Assembly: GCF_013394595.1 (NCBI RefSeq) | Contig: NZ_CP053348.1 | Span: 2,940,001-3,004,000, forward strand | DNA: 64,000 nt | Direction: 5' to 3' | DNA from: Winogradskyella forsetii | GTDB taxonomy: Bacteria > Bacteroidota > Bacteroidia > Flavobacteriales > Flavobacteriaceae | Shown here: one piece after another, positions 45,830 to 53,335 of the stretch | Position numbering within the stretch: the stretch's first letter is position 1 | How the letters are laid out: each line of letters begins with the position of its first letter | Position numbers and translations under genes: made by a program | Notes under the pieces: model-generated | The model's input: only the letters and a program-made list of their open reading frames with translations | Told to the model about the DNA's origin: nothing | Databases searched by the model: none

Positions 45830-45865
45830 CAATTCAATTTACAATTCAATTAAAATTCTTCAATA

Positions 45866-46375
45866 ATGAAAAAAACCATTCTTTTTATCGCCATTTGTTT
45901 TGCTATCATCTCTTGTAAAAATGAAACAAAAACTACGGAAACAGCAAAGAACACGGAAGAAGCAAAGCAAGAAGTTGCCTATGCTTCTTTTGGAAAGAAA
46001 ATCAATGATGCAGACGCTTTAACCTCCGAACGCATGATGGAGCATTATAAAACCATGAAAGAAGGTGATACGATTAATTCTAAAGTAAAAGCCAAAATAA
46101 TCGAAGTGTGTTCTGCTAAAGGCTGTTGGATGACTTTGGATATGGATGGTGACAATGAAGTGATGGTAAAATTTAAGGATTATGGATTTTTTATGCCATT
46201 AAATGCAGAAGGAGACGTTGTCGTTAATGGAAAAGCATTTGTATCAGAAACTTCAGTTGAAGAATTGAGACATTATGCCGAAGATGCTGGTAAAACCAAA
46301 GAAGAAATCGAAGCTATTACAGAGCCAAAACGCACCTATTCTTTTGAGGCTGATGGAGTTTTACTTAAACAATAA
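45866..46375 (+). CDS. DUF4920 lipoprotein
   Basis: The 169-residue product has a lipoprotein signal (AIISC at residue 17, then KNETKTTETAKN). The mature part matches DUF4920: VKAKIIEVCSAKGCWMTLDM, with the Cys pair in CSAKGCWM, and VKFKDYGFFMPLNAEGDVVV. The motif CSAKGCW is suggestive of metal binding but no function is established. The next gene, a cytochrome c-like lipoprotein, starts 7 bases downstream, so the two are co-transcribed and may act together at the cell envelope. Confidence 0.85.
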   Translation: MKKTILFIAICFAIISCKNETKTTETAKNTEEAKQEVAYASFGKKINDADALTSERMMEHYKTMKEGDTINSKVKAKIIEVCSAKGCWMTLDMDGDNEVMVKFKDYGFFMPLNAEGDVVVNGKAFVSETSVEELRHYAEDAGKTKEEIEAITEPKRTYSFEADGVLLKQ

Positions 46376-46382
46376 GTTTTCA

Positions 46383-46811
46383 ATGCTAATCACGTTTTCA
46401 TTTCTATCACTAACAACTTGTAAAAATGAAGAACAGGTGGTAGAAGAACCGACCAAAACGAAGGTTGCATACGAGATGTATCAACCCTCTGAAATGGCAG
46501 GTTTTATGAATGCGATGTATGCTTACAACCAGCAGTTAAAAGCACAAATTATAGCTGGTGAAACACCAACCCAGTTACCATTGGATTTATTAAAGTTACA
46601 CTCGGCAGAAATGACTAAGGGTAAGTCTAGAACCGAAAACTGGAAAAGTTTCGTCACTGTTTTTATAGCATCACAGAAAGCTGTGGTAGACACCCTTTCC
46701 AATATCGGATTAAAAAACCGTTACAATACCGCGATTAATAATTGCTTAAGCTGCCATAAAACGGAATGCACAGGACCCATTCCTAAAATTAAAAAACTAC
46801 TGATTCAATAA
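46383..46811 (+). CDS. Cytochrome c-like lipoprotein
   Basis: The start at 46383 (MLITFSFLSLTTCKNEEQ) gives a lipoprotein leader with Cys at residue 13; the longer frame from 46275 overlaps the preceding gene. The 142-residue product is helical with a single c-type haem motif CLSCH near residue 123 (NCLSCHKTECTGP), likely a monohaem cytochrome of the c-prime or helical-bundle type, anchored in the envelope. The distal ligand is not identified. It follows the DUF4920 gene by 7 bases and precedes mnmD by 3. Confidence 0.75.
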   Translation: MLITFSFLSLTTCKNEEQVVEEPTKTKVAYEMYQPSEMAGFMNAMYAYNQQLKAQIIAGETPTQLPLDLLKLHSAEMTKGKSRTENWKSFVTVFIASQKAVVDTLSNIGLKNRYNTAINNCLSCHKTECTGPIPKIKKLLIQ

Positions 46812-46814
46812 AAG

Positions 46815-47621
46815 TTGAAGCGAAAAATCATTACCACATCAGATGGTTCCAAAACGATACAGATAGAAGACTGGAACGAGCAATACCATTCCATTCATGG
46901 TGCCATTCAAGAAGCAAACCACGTGTTTTTAAAACATGGTTTGCTTTTTTATTCTGAAGTCGTTTCAGAATCTTTAAAAAGTAAAAACCGTCAAAGTGAA
47001 CACAAATCTCAAACTGGGCAAGGGTCACTGAGCGAAGTCGAAGTGTCAATTCTGGAAATAGGTTTCGGCACAGGACTCAACGCCTTTTTAACTTTAATCG
47101 AAGCCGAAAAATTAAAATTGGATATTGATTATGTCGGTGTTGAAGCCTATCCTGTTCAAGTGGAAGAAATTAATCAGCTTAATTATGTTGAACTTATTTC
47201 CAACAATCACAAAGCGATTTTTGATAAGCTACACGACACATCTTGGGAAAAACCTCATCAAATTACGCCAAATTTCCAATTAGAGAAGCAACAAAAATTC
47301 TTTAAAGAAATCACAGCCAAGGATAAATTTCATATCATTTATTTTGATGCTTTTGGCGCACGCGTCCAACCTGATTTATGGACCGAAGCTATTTTTGAAA
47401 TCATGTTTAATGCGTTGAAAGAAAACGGTATTTTAGTCACTTATTCCGCCAAAGGAAGTGTGAGACGCGCCATGCAAGAGGTTGGTTTTACTGTTGAGCG
47501 CTTACCTGGACCGCCTGGAAAGAGAGAAATGCTTAGAGCAACGAAGCATTCGGTGAAGCAGAGCGAGCCAAATGTTGAGAGCAACGAAGCATTCGGTGGA
47601 GCAGAGCGAGCCAAATGTTGA
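46815..47621 (+). CDS. mnmD: tRNA 5-methylaminomethyl-2-thiouridine methyltransferase MnmD
   Basis: This SAM-dependent methyltransferase completes mnm5s2U34 in tRNA wobble positions. The SAM motif ILEIGFGTGLNAFLTL, the segment IIYFDAFGARVQPDLWTE and the terminal GPPGKREMLRATK are family hallmarks. TTG at 46815 is the likely start, because an in-frame stop lies directly before it and the protein begins KRKIITTSDGSK as in relatives. Two oddities exist. The loop encoded at about 46981-47047 contains a REP-like sequence. The last 24 residues after GKREMLRATK come from a 43-bp tandem repeat array and are not family-typical. The 268-residue length exceeds the usual size of about 220-230. Confidence 0.9.
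   Translation: MKRKIITTSDGSKTIQIEDWNEQYHSIHGAIQEANHVFLKHGLLFYSEVVSESLKSKNRQSEHKSQTGQGSLSEVEVSILEIGFGTGLNAFLTLIEAEKLKLDIDYVGVEAYPVQVEEINQLNYVELISNNHKAIFDKLHDTSWEKPHQITPNFQLEKQQKFFKEITAKDKFHIIYFDAFGARVQPDLWTEAIFEIMFNALKENGILVTYSAKGSVRRAMQEVGFTVERLPGPPGKREMLRATKHSVKQSEPNVESNEAFGGAERAKC
47024..47047 (+). repeat. REP-like sequence inside mnmD
   Basis: GTCACTGAGCGAAGTCGAAG followed by TGTC resembles dispersed GTCACTGAGCNNAGTCGAAG repeats of Bacteroidota intergenic regions. Here it lies in frame within a variable loop of the methyltransferase. Confidence 0.5.
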
Positions 47622-47780
47622 GAGCAACGAAGCATTCGGTGATGCAGAGCGAGCCAAATGCCTAGGGCAACTAAGCATTCGGTGAAGCGAAGCGAGCCTA
47701 ATGTTGAGAGCAACGAAACATTCAGCGAAATGAAATGAGCTAAATGCTTAGAGCAACGAAGCATTCGATGATGAATCTTT
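47529..47780 (+). repeat. 43-bp tandem repeat array derived from the mnmD 3' end
   Basis: Units start with ATG(C/T)T(T)(A/G)GAG at 47529, 47572, 47615, 47658, 47701 and 47744, exactly 43 bases apart. There are five complete units and a sixth partial one. Unit 1 begins at the ATG of MnmD residue Met in GKREMLRATK. The sixth unit reads ATG CTT AGA GCA ACG AAG, then codes HSMMNL and a stop, which looks like the original mnmD end. 43 is not a multiple of 3, so the frame rotates. Confidence 0.92.
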
Positions 47781-47840
47781 AAGTTCAACTATTAAAGTAA
47801 AAACATCCACCTTACAATTACCTAATAATCAAACACATGG

Positions 47841-47948
47841 CGTCACTTCGAGTGAAATTCCTTTTTCTGGAATTTTGTATCGAGAAGCATCAAAACTACA
47901 AAAGGTTCTCGATACATTTCTCGCTTACTCGAAACACTCGAACTGACG
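47841..47948. repeat. 108-bp inverted repeat element
   Basis: The ends CGTCACTTCGAGTG (47841-47854) and CACTCGAACTGACG (47935-47948) are reverse complements with one mismatch. Inner arms TTGTATCGAGAA (47875-47886) and TTCTCGATACA (47906-47916) also pair. The interior has no ORF. Confidence 0.8.
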
Positions 47949-48006
47949 AAATAACCCCAAACGTTAAATCAAAACTAAACTTCACCCAAATGCCCCTTCC
48001 CTTTTG

Positions 48007-48014
48007 TATCTTTA
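48007..48014 (+). promoter_or_regulatory. Near-consensus -7 element for the TIGR01777 gene
   Basis: TATCTTTA, one base from TAnnTTTG, lies 15 bases before the ATG at 48029. Confidence 0.4.
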
Positions 48015-48028
48015 AATAAAAAGGGAAA

Positions 48029-48934
48029 ATGACCGTTTTAATAACAGGAGCAACAGGATTAATTGGACAGGAAATTGTAAAGAAATGTCATGCCGAAGGG
48101 ATTAATGTCCACTACTTAACAACTTCAAAATCTAAACTAGATACAGAACCAAATTACAAAGGTTTTTATTGGGATCCAGATAACAATGAAATCGATCACC
48201 ATTGTTTTGAGGGCGTCACTAAAATCATCAATATGGTTGGTGCGACGATTTCTAAACGTTGGACCGATAGCTACAAAAAAATAATTCTCGAAAGCCGCAC
48301 AAAAACAGCACAGCTATTACAAAACACGATTAAAAAACACAGCTACAAAATTGATCAAGTGGTTTCGGCAAGTGCTATTGGCATTTATCCGACGAGTTTG
48401 ATCAACTACTACGAAGAAGACAACACAGAGATTTCAGAAACATTCTTGGGCAAAGTGGTGCATGAATGGGAAGCTGCTGTAGATGGCTTTAAACCTTTAG
48501 GCGCTAAAGTTGCCAAAATCAGAATTGGTTTGGTTCTGGCTGAAGATGGTGGTGCCTTACCAGAAATCGTTAAACCCATGAAGTTTGGCGCAGGTGCTGC
48601 TTTTGGAAGTGGTAAACAGTGGCAAAGCTGGATTCATGTAGAAGATTTAGCAGCGCTCTTTGTTTTTGCCATACAAAACAATTTTGAAGGGGTTTACAAT
48701 GGCGTCGCACCAAATCCTGTTAACAACAATGAGTTGACTAAATCTGCGGCTAGTGTTTTAAACAAACCCCTGATTTTACCAAACATTCCAAAATTTGCTA
48801 TGAAATTAGTTTTGGGCGAGATGCATATCCTTTTATTTGAAAGTCAACGGGTCAGTTCCCAAAAAGTAGAAGGAGAAGGTTTTGGTTTTAAATATGCGAA
48901 TCTAAGACCTGCTTTGGAAGATTTGCTAGGCTAA
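48029..48934 (+). CDS. TIGR01777 family epimerase (SDR fold)
   Basis: The 301-residue product is an NAD(P)-binding Rossmann protein: TVLITGATGLIGQEIVKKCH with GATGLIG. SASAIGIYP contains Tyr-type motif residues, and a C-terminal DUF1731-like domain lies at residues 250-300 (VLNKPLILPNIPKFAMKLVL, SSQKVEGEGFGFKYANLRPA). It belongs to the TIGR01777/YfcH group of sugar-nucleotide epimerase relatives with no assigned substrate. The nearby 43-bp array and inverted repeat fill its upstream region. Confidence 0.9.
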   Translation: MTVLITGATGLIGQEIVKKCHAEGINVHYLTTSKSKLDTEPNYKGFYWDPDNNEIDHHCFEGVTKIINMVGATISKRWTDSYKKIILESRTKTAQLLQNTIKKHSYKIDQVVSASAIGIYPTSLINYYEEDNTEISETFLGKVVHEWEAAVDGFKPLGAKVAKIRIGLVLAEDGGALPEIVKPMKFGAGAAFGSGKQWQSWIHVEDLAALFVFAIQNNFEGVYNGVAPNPVNNNELTKSAASVLNKPLILPNIPKFAMKLVLGEMHILLFESQRVSSQKVEGEGFGFKYANLRPALEDLLG

Positions 48935-48947
48935 AGTTTTTTTCTAT

Positions 48948-49172
48948 TTATTCCACAATCTCGTAATCAATATCCAGTTTTCGCAAGGCTCTTAAAGCTG
49001 AACCCGAATTTTTATCATTGACCTCAATTTCCACGGCATCGCCTTCTAAAAGTATGTCCGTAAGTTCATGAGCCAACGACGCATTTATGGCTGTTGAAAT
49101 CTCCATAATACAGGTAGCGATCGCTCTTTTATCTGGTCGTTGCGCATGGCAGGATAATAGGTTTAGTTTCAT
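48948..49172 (-). CDS. Small conserved-looking protein, unknown function
   Basis: The 74-residue product has an amphipathic central helix (RAIATCIMEISTAINASLAH), an acidic strand (GDAVEIEVND) and the C-terminal ALRALRKLDIDYEIVE. It looks like a compact alpha/beta domain of the ferredoxin-like type. Codon use and length are compatible with a real gene, but no family was recognised. It is convergent with the TIGR01777 gene, 13 bases apart. Confidence 0.55.
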   Translation of the reverse strand: MKLNLLSCHAQRPDKRAIATCIMEISTAINASLAHELTDILLEGDAVEIEVNDKNSGSALRALRKLDIDYEIVE

Positions 49173-49437
49173 CGTGACGGTTTGTGGTAAGATACAAAAT
49201 AGATCTTGTATTCATTGATCCTTGATAAATTTGTAACATTAATTTCGCAGGCCATCCTCCACTTTAATTAGTTTCCGTCGGCTAGCGCTGGTCTTGTACG
49301 AGTGCCTTTTAAGATGCATGATTTCTATGGTTTTGCTTACGGTTATACGTCCTAATTCCTAACGAGCGCCAGCGAGGGCAAGAAGAAAATTATTGATCTC
49401 ATTAGAAACTAAGTATTGTTTTATGGCACTATTGAAA
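49173..49437. other. Intergenic region with a dispersed-repeat look
   Basis: It contains CGGCTAGCGCTGGTCTTGTA at 49279 and GAGCGCCAGCGAGGG at 49364, whose CGCTGG and CCAGCG can pair. No gene is seen. Confidence 0.4.
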
Positions 49438-50043
49438 TTAATGCACTGCTATGGATTCTATCAGTATTTCGAAAGTTTCCTCTTTGTTATTACCAATCAA
49501 CAATTGCATTTCAACCACATTTTCACCAGCATAATTAGGGACATCTACGGGTTCACCATGGTATTTAGCTTCCATTTTCTTAAACGGAATTGAGACGGTT
49601 TCCCATTGCCCATCAGCTTTGGTAGAAAACGTATAGCCATATAAATGACGTCCATTTGGCGTTCTTACGCGGAAGTTGTAGTCTTTACCATCGCCATTTA
49701 AGCGCAATACAAAAGCGCTCATCTCATCCGTTAGATTGTAAGGATCCTTTTCCACCGTTTGATGGATGGAACAGAAACCACCATTATTTTCTAAGGACAC
49801 ACTGCCAGAGAAATGTGCATTATTATCGGCTGTCATTTGAAGCTGGCTGTTGGAGCGACCGCCCATAACGACATCATTTTGTATGCGCCATTTACCCTTG
49901 CCTTGTTGTGGAAAGCTATAAAGCATCACTACGGGTGAATCCGCTTTAATGTTGTCTGTATTATGACGTTGTTGGTTGCTATTATTTTCATTTGATTGAG
50001 CCATAAGAAAAGGTATTAGAATTAAAATTAGTATTCGCATCAT
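49438..50043 (-). CDS. CIA30 family secreted protein
   Basis: The 201-residue product has a short signal sequence ending near MAQ. The mature domain matches CIA30/NDUFAF1-like (galactose-binding-like) folds: WRIQNDVVMGGRSNSQLQMT, FSGSVSLENNGGFCSIHQTV, FVLRLNGDGKDYNFRVRTPN, WETVSIPFKKM and EMQLLIGNN. In eukaryotes CIA30 assembles complex I; bacterial versions are poorly characterised and the export signal here argues for another role. It is monocistronic with no clear promoter element in view. Confidence 0.8.
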   Translation of the reverse strand: MMRILILILIPFLMAQSNENNSNQQRHNTDNIKADSPVVMLYSFPQQGKGKWRIQNDVVMGGRSNSQLQMTADNNAHFSGSVSLENNGGFCSIHQTVEKDPYNLTDEMSAFVLRLNGDGKDYNFRVRTPNGRHLYGYTFSTKADGQWETVSIPFKKMEAKYHGEPVDVPNYAGENVVEMQLLIGNNKEETFEILIESIAVH

Positions 50044-50278
50044 AGTATGATTTCAATTACAATAGAGTTTTACTTCTATAACCCTATTAGTGATAAGAAT
50101 ATACGATTTTACCAGGTTTGACTTGAGCTCTTTTGCTCTTTTGTTTGCCTTAAATAATTATAAAAATTAGGTCTTGAAATTAGGTTTCGCCTATGAGAAT
50201 TTTTTCTTTAACTAAAACGATTGGAATAGACGCGTCATAGCCATGCAACATTTATGGTATTTACTTTTGAAAACATCT
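50044..50278. other. Intergenic region, no feature seen
   Basis: A/T-rich, no ORF or strong hairpin recognised. Confidence 0.3.
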
Positions 50279-50632
50279 TTACTCGGGCCTTTGAACCTTT
50301 TCTACTTTTTTAATATAGTATTTGGTGTCACCTAACCAGAAAAAGGTTTGATAACGTTCAATATAGGTGAGTTTTACAAATGTCCCTTGAAGATTTTGAA
50401 GTTTATTTATGACCTCTTGCTCACCTTTTTCAACTGAAAAATTAAATTGTAGCTCTTCAGATACGCCTTGACTTAATTTCCCTTCCCATGTTTTAAAAAT
50501 CACCCCTTTTTTACTGAACTTCACTAAATCACCTGATCTCACGCCTTCACTATACGTGACGAAGTAAGCAAAACAGAAGTAAGCCACTAAAATAAGTAGG
50601 ACACCAATAACTATTTTAAGTAAGAATTTCAT
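50279..50632 (-). CDS. Membrane-anchored small protein, unknown function
   Basis: The 117-residue product has an N-terminal membrane helix (LLKIVIGVLLILVAYFCFAYF) and a beta-rich soluble domain (YSEGVRSGDLVKFSKKGVIF, KTWEGKLSQ, FVKLTYIERYQTFFWLGDTK). Similar flavobacterial proteins are often mislabelled 6-phosphogluconate dehydrogenase although they lack its domains. The function is unknown. It is separated on both sides by A/T-rich intergenic DNA. Confidence 0.65.
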   Translation of the reverse strand: MKFLLKIVIGVLLILVAYFCFAYFVTYSEGVRSGDLVKFSKKGVIFKTWEGKLSQGVSEELQFNFSVEKGEQEVINKLQNLQGTFVKLTYIERYQTFFWLGDTKYYIKKVEKVQRPE

Positions 50633-51040
50633 GATCAGTTCTATTGAAAGTTAATTCAAATTTAAGCTATTTTAAGGATACCATTGTTATTTTGGATTAA
50701 TGATTGATATGAACTTAATGCTTTTTTTTGGGGCTTAAAAGTATAAGCTAGCGCTTGTATGTGACGAGAAACGTTTAAGATGATAATATTAATAGGCTTG
50801 CTTACTATTATGGACAATCGTTGCGCAAGAGTGCCATTGAGAGAATTTATAAAAGTACTCTATTGAAAAATTATTGGGATTTCGCTTGTTTTTTAGCACC
50901 TTACTTTATTGGAAACAAACTCTAATAAATTATCAAAATAGTAAAGCTACTTATTATTCATTCAAATGATAATTAACTATAAATTAAAATATTAGTATAT
51001 AAGACGAATATGACCGCTAATCTAAATTGCACATTACTTA
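50633..51040. other. Intergenic region of 408 bases, possible degenerate cassette boundary
   Basis: Around 50877-50902 the sequence GGGATTTCGCTTG then TTTTTTAGCACC resembles the left half of the palindromes in the cassette array (GATTTCGTAGCTTGTTTAGG then CACC at 54373). No clear right half or core was found. No gene is seen. Confidence 0.4.
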
Positions 51041-51664
51041 TTAGCTTCCAGAATTTACCAACTCCCAAAACTCCTCACGATTATTAGTACGTGGAAAAGA
51101 TTCATGGGGCACAGGCGAATTAAGGAATCTACAAAGTGGCTCCCATCCGTCTTTTACTTGATACACAAGCAATTGTTCTTCAGGAATAATTTCTTTTACA
51201 GCCTTATTATGAGCTATAAATCCATTGATTAATCCATCTTTATCTACTCCTTGTGGAAATCCACTTTTAGCGAGGACAAGAGTAACCATATCCAGCCAAT
51301 CGTGCATTTTTTCAGGTGCCTTATCCTTTCCCTCGATTAATTTAAGAATGGTTGAACCAAAACTATCAGCCCAATTTTCTGGGTTTCGCTCGGTCAATAT
51401 AAATTTGGCTGTTGGGTATTCTTTTAGTAATTCACGAAAAAAACCAGCTGTTGGCCAATCTACCGCGCTATTAAAACCATCGTAAATTGCGCTCCAATTC
51501 GAATTGCCTTTTATGGCCTCTGACCAAAGTTGAACTTGTGGATTCGTATTTTTCAAGACCTCTTCCATATGGTAACAAGGGCCATATCCAAGTTGATTAA
51601 TTGCTAATTTAAGAGAATAAGTACCAGTTCTCCCAAGGCCTGCTCCGATAATATTAATTGCCAT
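51041..51664 (-). CDS. Sulfotransferase family protein
   Basis: The 207-residue product matches the short PF17784-like sulfotransferases: INIIGAGLGRTGTYSLKLAI (PAPS 5'-phosphate loop-like GRTGTYS), HMEEVLKNTNP, ERNPENWADSFGSTI (3'-phosphate region), GWEPLCRFL. The acceptor is unknown. It is the last gene on the left of the array. A possible cassette core, GTTGACAAAA read in gene direction at 51791-51800, lies 127 bases upstream of its start, so it may itself be part of the array. Confidence 0.85.
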   Translation of the reverse strand: MAINIIGAGLGRTGTYSLKLAINQLGYGPCYHMEEVLKNTNPQVQLWSEAIKGNSNWSAIYDGFNSAVDWPTAGFFRELLKEYPTAKFILTERNPENWADSFGSTILKLIEGKDKAPEKMHDWLDMVTLVLAKSGFPQGVDKDGLINGFIAHNKAVKEIIPEEQLLVYQVKDGWEPLCRFLNSPVPHESFPRTNNREEFWELVNSGS

Positions 51665-51790
51665 AATTTTACTTTTTTAAGTATTAACAAGTTTTAACCA
51701 AATAAAGATAATCAAAAATATAAAAACTAAAGTTATAATTAACTGTAAATAAAAGATTTAACCCAAATGAACATTTTTTTTATAACAGCT

Positions 51791-51940
51791 TTTTGTCAAC
51801 GGTTTTGGGAAAGATTAGTTGGGTAGTTTAAGCACCTAATTTAGTAAATAAAAACTGAACAGAAAATCCACAACTCACAATACTTCGGGATTTGTAAGTA
51901 GGCTAGAGCTAGCTATGAATTATACAAATGGTTCTAAAAC
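51791..51940 (-). repeat. attC-like palindrome E1
   Basis: Read in gene direction it runs from GTTTTAGAAC (51931-51940) to GTTGACAAAA (51791-51800). AAC is 16 bases from AGC and the inner GTTGG is 17 bases from the far AAC, the same geometry as E10. The middle has GTTTAAGCACCTAATTTAG and GGGATTTGTAAGTAGGCTAG. Confidence 0.7.
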
Positions 51941-51944
51941 TTTA

Positions 51945-52613
51945 TTAACTTATTTTAAAAGTCTGTTTTATTCTTGCCAAAGTAGTTTTTGATTCTTTAC
52001 TATTTTGTCTTGCATCATTTAGTGAATCTTGAAATACTAGAAAACTCTTTTTTCCACTTTTGTCAATTACTTCTAAAACATCTAACTCAAGGTCAATACC
52101 AGCAAGATTAACGGATAATTTTATTCCGTTCAGTTTAGAAGTATTTAGTTGATTGGATATTTCTGTTGTAGAACAATTTGACTGTCCGAATTGACTTATC
52201 ATTTCATCTACATATTCTTCTACGTCCATCTCAACCATTGGTCGGATAACCATAATCTTAAAGTCATTGCCTGATAGAGTCCAAATATCATTCGTTATGG
52301 ACAAATCCGCCTCGAAAGAATACGTTCTAGGATATTCAAATTCGAGATTATTATGTGGAAATAGTTTCCATTCATAAACTCCAATTGTTGTTTCGGATTC
52401 TTTATCCAATCCTTTCCATTTTTTTGGTTGATTTTCTACGAAGTATTGAATTTCACCTTCTGATTTAAGTTCAAAAATTAATGGTGGCTCCTCATTTTTA
52501 GATAAACTAATCTCAAAATCTTTAAAATTGATTTTTGATTCTTTACTGTTCTCACAAGAGGTTAAAAAGAATACAACAATCAATGGTATTAAAATAATCG
52601 AAGGGTTTTTCAT
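51945..52613 (-). CDS. Array gene b: lipoprotein of unknown function
   Basis: The 222-residue product has a lipoprotein leader (VVFFLTSC at residue 20, then ENSKES). The mature part is rich in beta strands with conserved-looking aromatic motifs (KNEEPPLIFELKSEGEIQYF, WKLFPHNNLEFEYP) and a C-terminal ligand-like strand set. No family was recognised. Its cassette is flanked by E1 and E2. The core at its start, GTCGTAAAAT (52617-52626), resembles the reverse complement of the box at its end, GTTCTAAAAC, at 7 of 10 positions. Confidence 0.6.
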   Translation of the reverse strand: MKNPSIILIPLIVVFFLTSCENSKESKINFKDFEISLSKNEEPPLIFELKSEGEIQYFVENQPKKWKGLDKESETTIGVYEWKLFPHNNLEFEYPRTYSFEADLSITNDIWTLSGNDFKIMVIRPMVEMDVEEYVDEMISQFGQSNCSTTEISNQLNTSKLNGIKLSVNLAGIDLELDVLEVIDKSGKKSFLVFQDSLNDARQNSKESKTTLARIKQTFKIS

Positions 52614-52616
52614 AAT

Positions 52617-52767
52617 ATTTTACGACAGTCTAGTGTATGATTTCTTTGCGTGTTTAAGCACTAAAATTAGTATATAAATCACCGATAGAATCCCGATAGC
52701 TATCGGGAGCGAGGACTTTCTTAAGTAGGCTAGAACTAGCAATGAATTATATACGCTGTTAGCAGTT
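52617..52767 (-). repeat. attC-like palindrome E2
   Basis: In gene direction it runs from AACTGCTAAC (52758-52767) to GTCGTAAAAT (52617-52626). AAC is 16 bases before TGC. The central hairpin TCCCGATAGCTATCGGGA (52691-52708) is an 18-base perfect palindrome, a likely insertion or tip. Confidence 0.75.
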
Positions 52768-52772
52768 CATTT

Positions 52773-53219
52773 TTATTTTTTCATAATAAATCTCAGTTTT
52801 TCTTTTTTGAATTTATATTCAATTTCCTCAAAATTTCTTTTTTCAATTATTTCTCTTTCTTTAGGGTCAATTACAAAACTAACTTTAGTAATCCAAGTAT
52901 TTGAAACATTCGAAAAGTCAGAGTCAATTTCTTTTTCATCAGAATCAATTTCAATTTCATAATCTTCCGTCAGTATATTTATTTTAGTTCCTCGAGTTGT
53001 TTTTAAGTCAAAATGACTCAGAATAGTAGAGTTCATAAATAAAAAACCATTTAACTCCTGAAAATTCACCCAAAATTGACCTTGCCTTGATTCAGCTATT
53101 TTAATTCCAGAAATATTATTAATTTTCTCTTCAGTATGAGTGTCAACGTGCAATCTTTCCATTGCTCTTATATTTCCAAGAGCTGCTAAAATTTCATCTT
53201 TTTTTCTTAAAATATTCAT
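52773..53219 (-). CDS. Array gene c: cytoplasmic protein of unknown function
   Basis: The 148-residue product has no signal peptide. It begins MNILRKKDEILAALGNIRAM, and a beta-rich part follows (GIKIAESRQGQFWVNFQELN, GTKINILTEDYEIEIDSDEK), ending with basic KKEKLRFIMKK. It is acidic in the middle. No family was recognised. Its start lies 33 bases from a core-like GACTGCAATC (53252-53261) preceded by the 42-bp leader sequence, and its 3' box GTTAGCAGTT (plus strand) partly matches that core. Confidence 0.55.
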   Translation of the reverse strand: MNILRKKDEILAALGNIRAMERLHVDTHTEEKINNISGIKIAESRQGQFWVNFQELNGFLFMNSTILSHFDLKTTRGTKINILTEDYEIEIDSDEKEIDSDFSNVSNTWITKVSFVIDPKEREIIEKRNFEEIEYKFKKEKLRFIMKK

Positions 53220-53251
53220 TTCATTGAATTTTTACATGAGTTTTGCTAAAT

Positions 53252-53307
53252 GACTGCAATCTCGCTATATAATAACTTTTATTCGTTATATCCTGAAATA
53301 TTTCAGG
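53252..53307 (-). repeat. Leader-like 42-bp sequence with core (E3), copy 1
   Basis: Bases 53266-53307 match 58504-58545 at 41 of 42 positions. They contain the perfect 16-base palindrome CCTGAAATATTTCAGG. In gene direction the core GATTGCAGTC begins 4 bases after the leader ends, the same spacing as at 58.5 kb. Confidence 0.85.
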
Positions 53308-53335
53308 AAAATTCATAAGCGCAAAACAGGAATTT

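Noticed and set aside
47529..47780. CRISPR array
   Set aside because: Units are contiguous with no spacers, and cas genes are absent.
47441..47788. A 115-codon minus-strand ORF across the mnmD end and 43-bp array
   Set aside because: It is the reverse of the tandem repeat with frame rotation and no initiation signal; its protein shows only repeated Leu/Ser-rich translated repeats.
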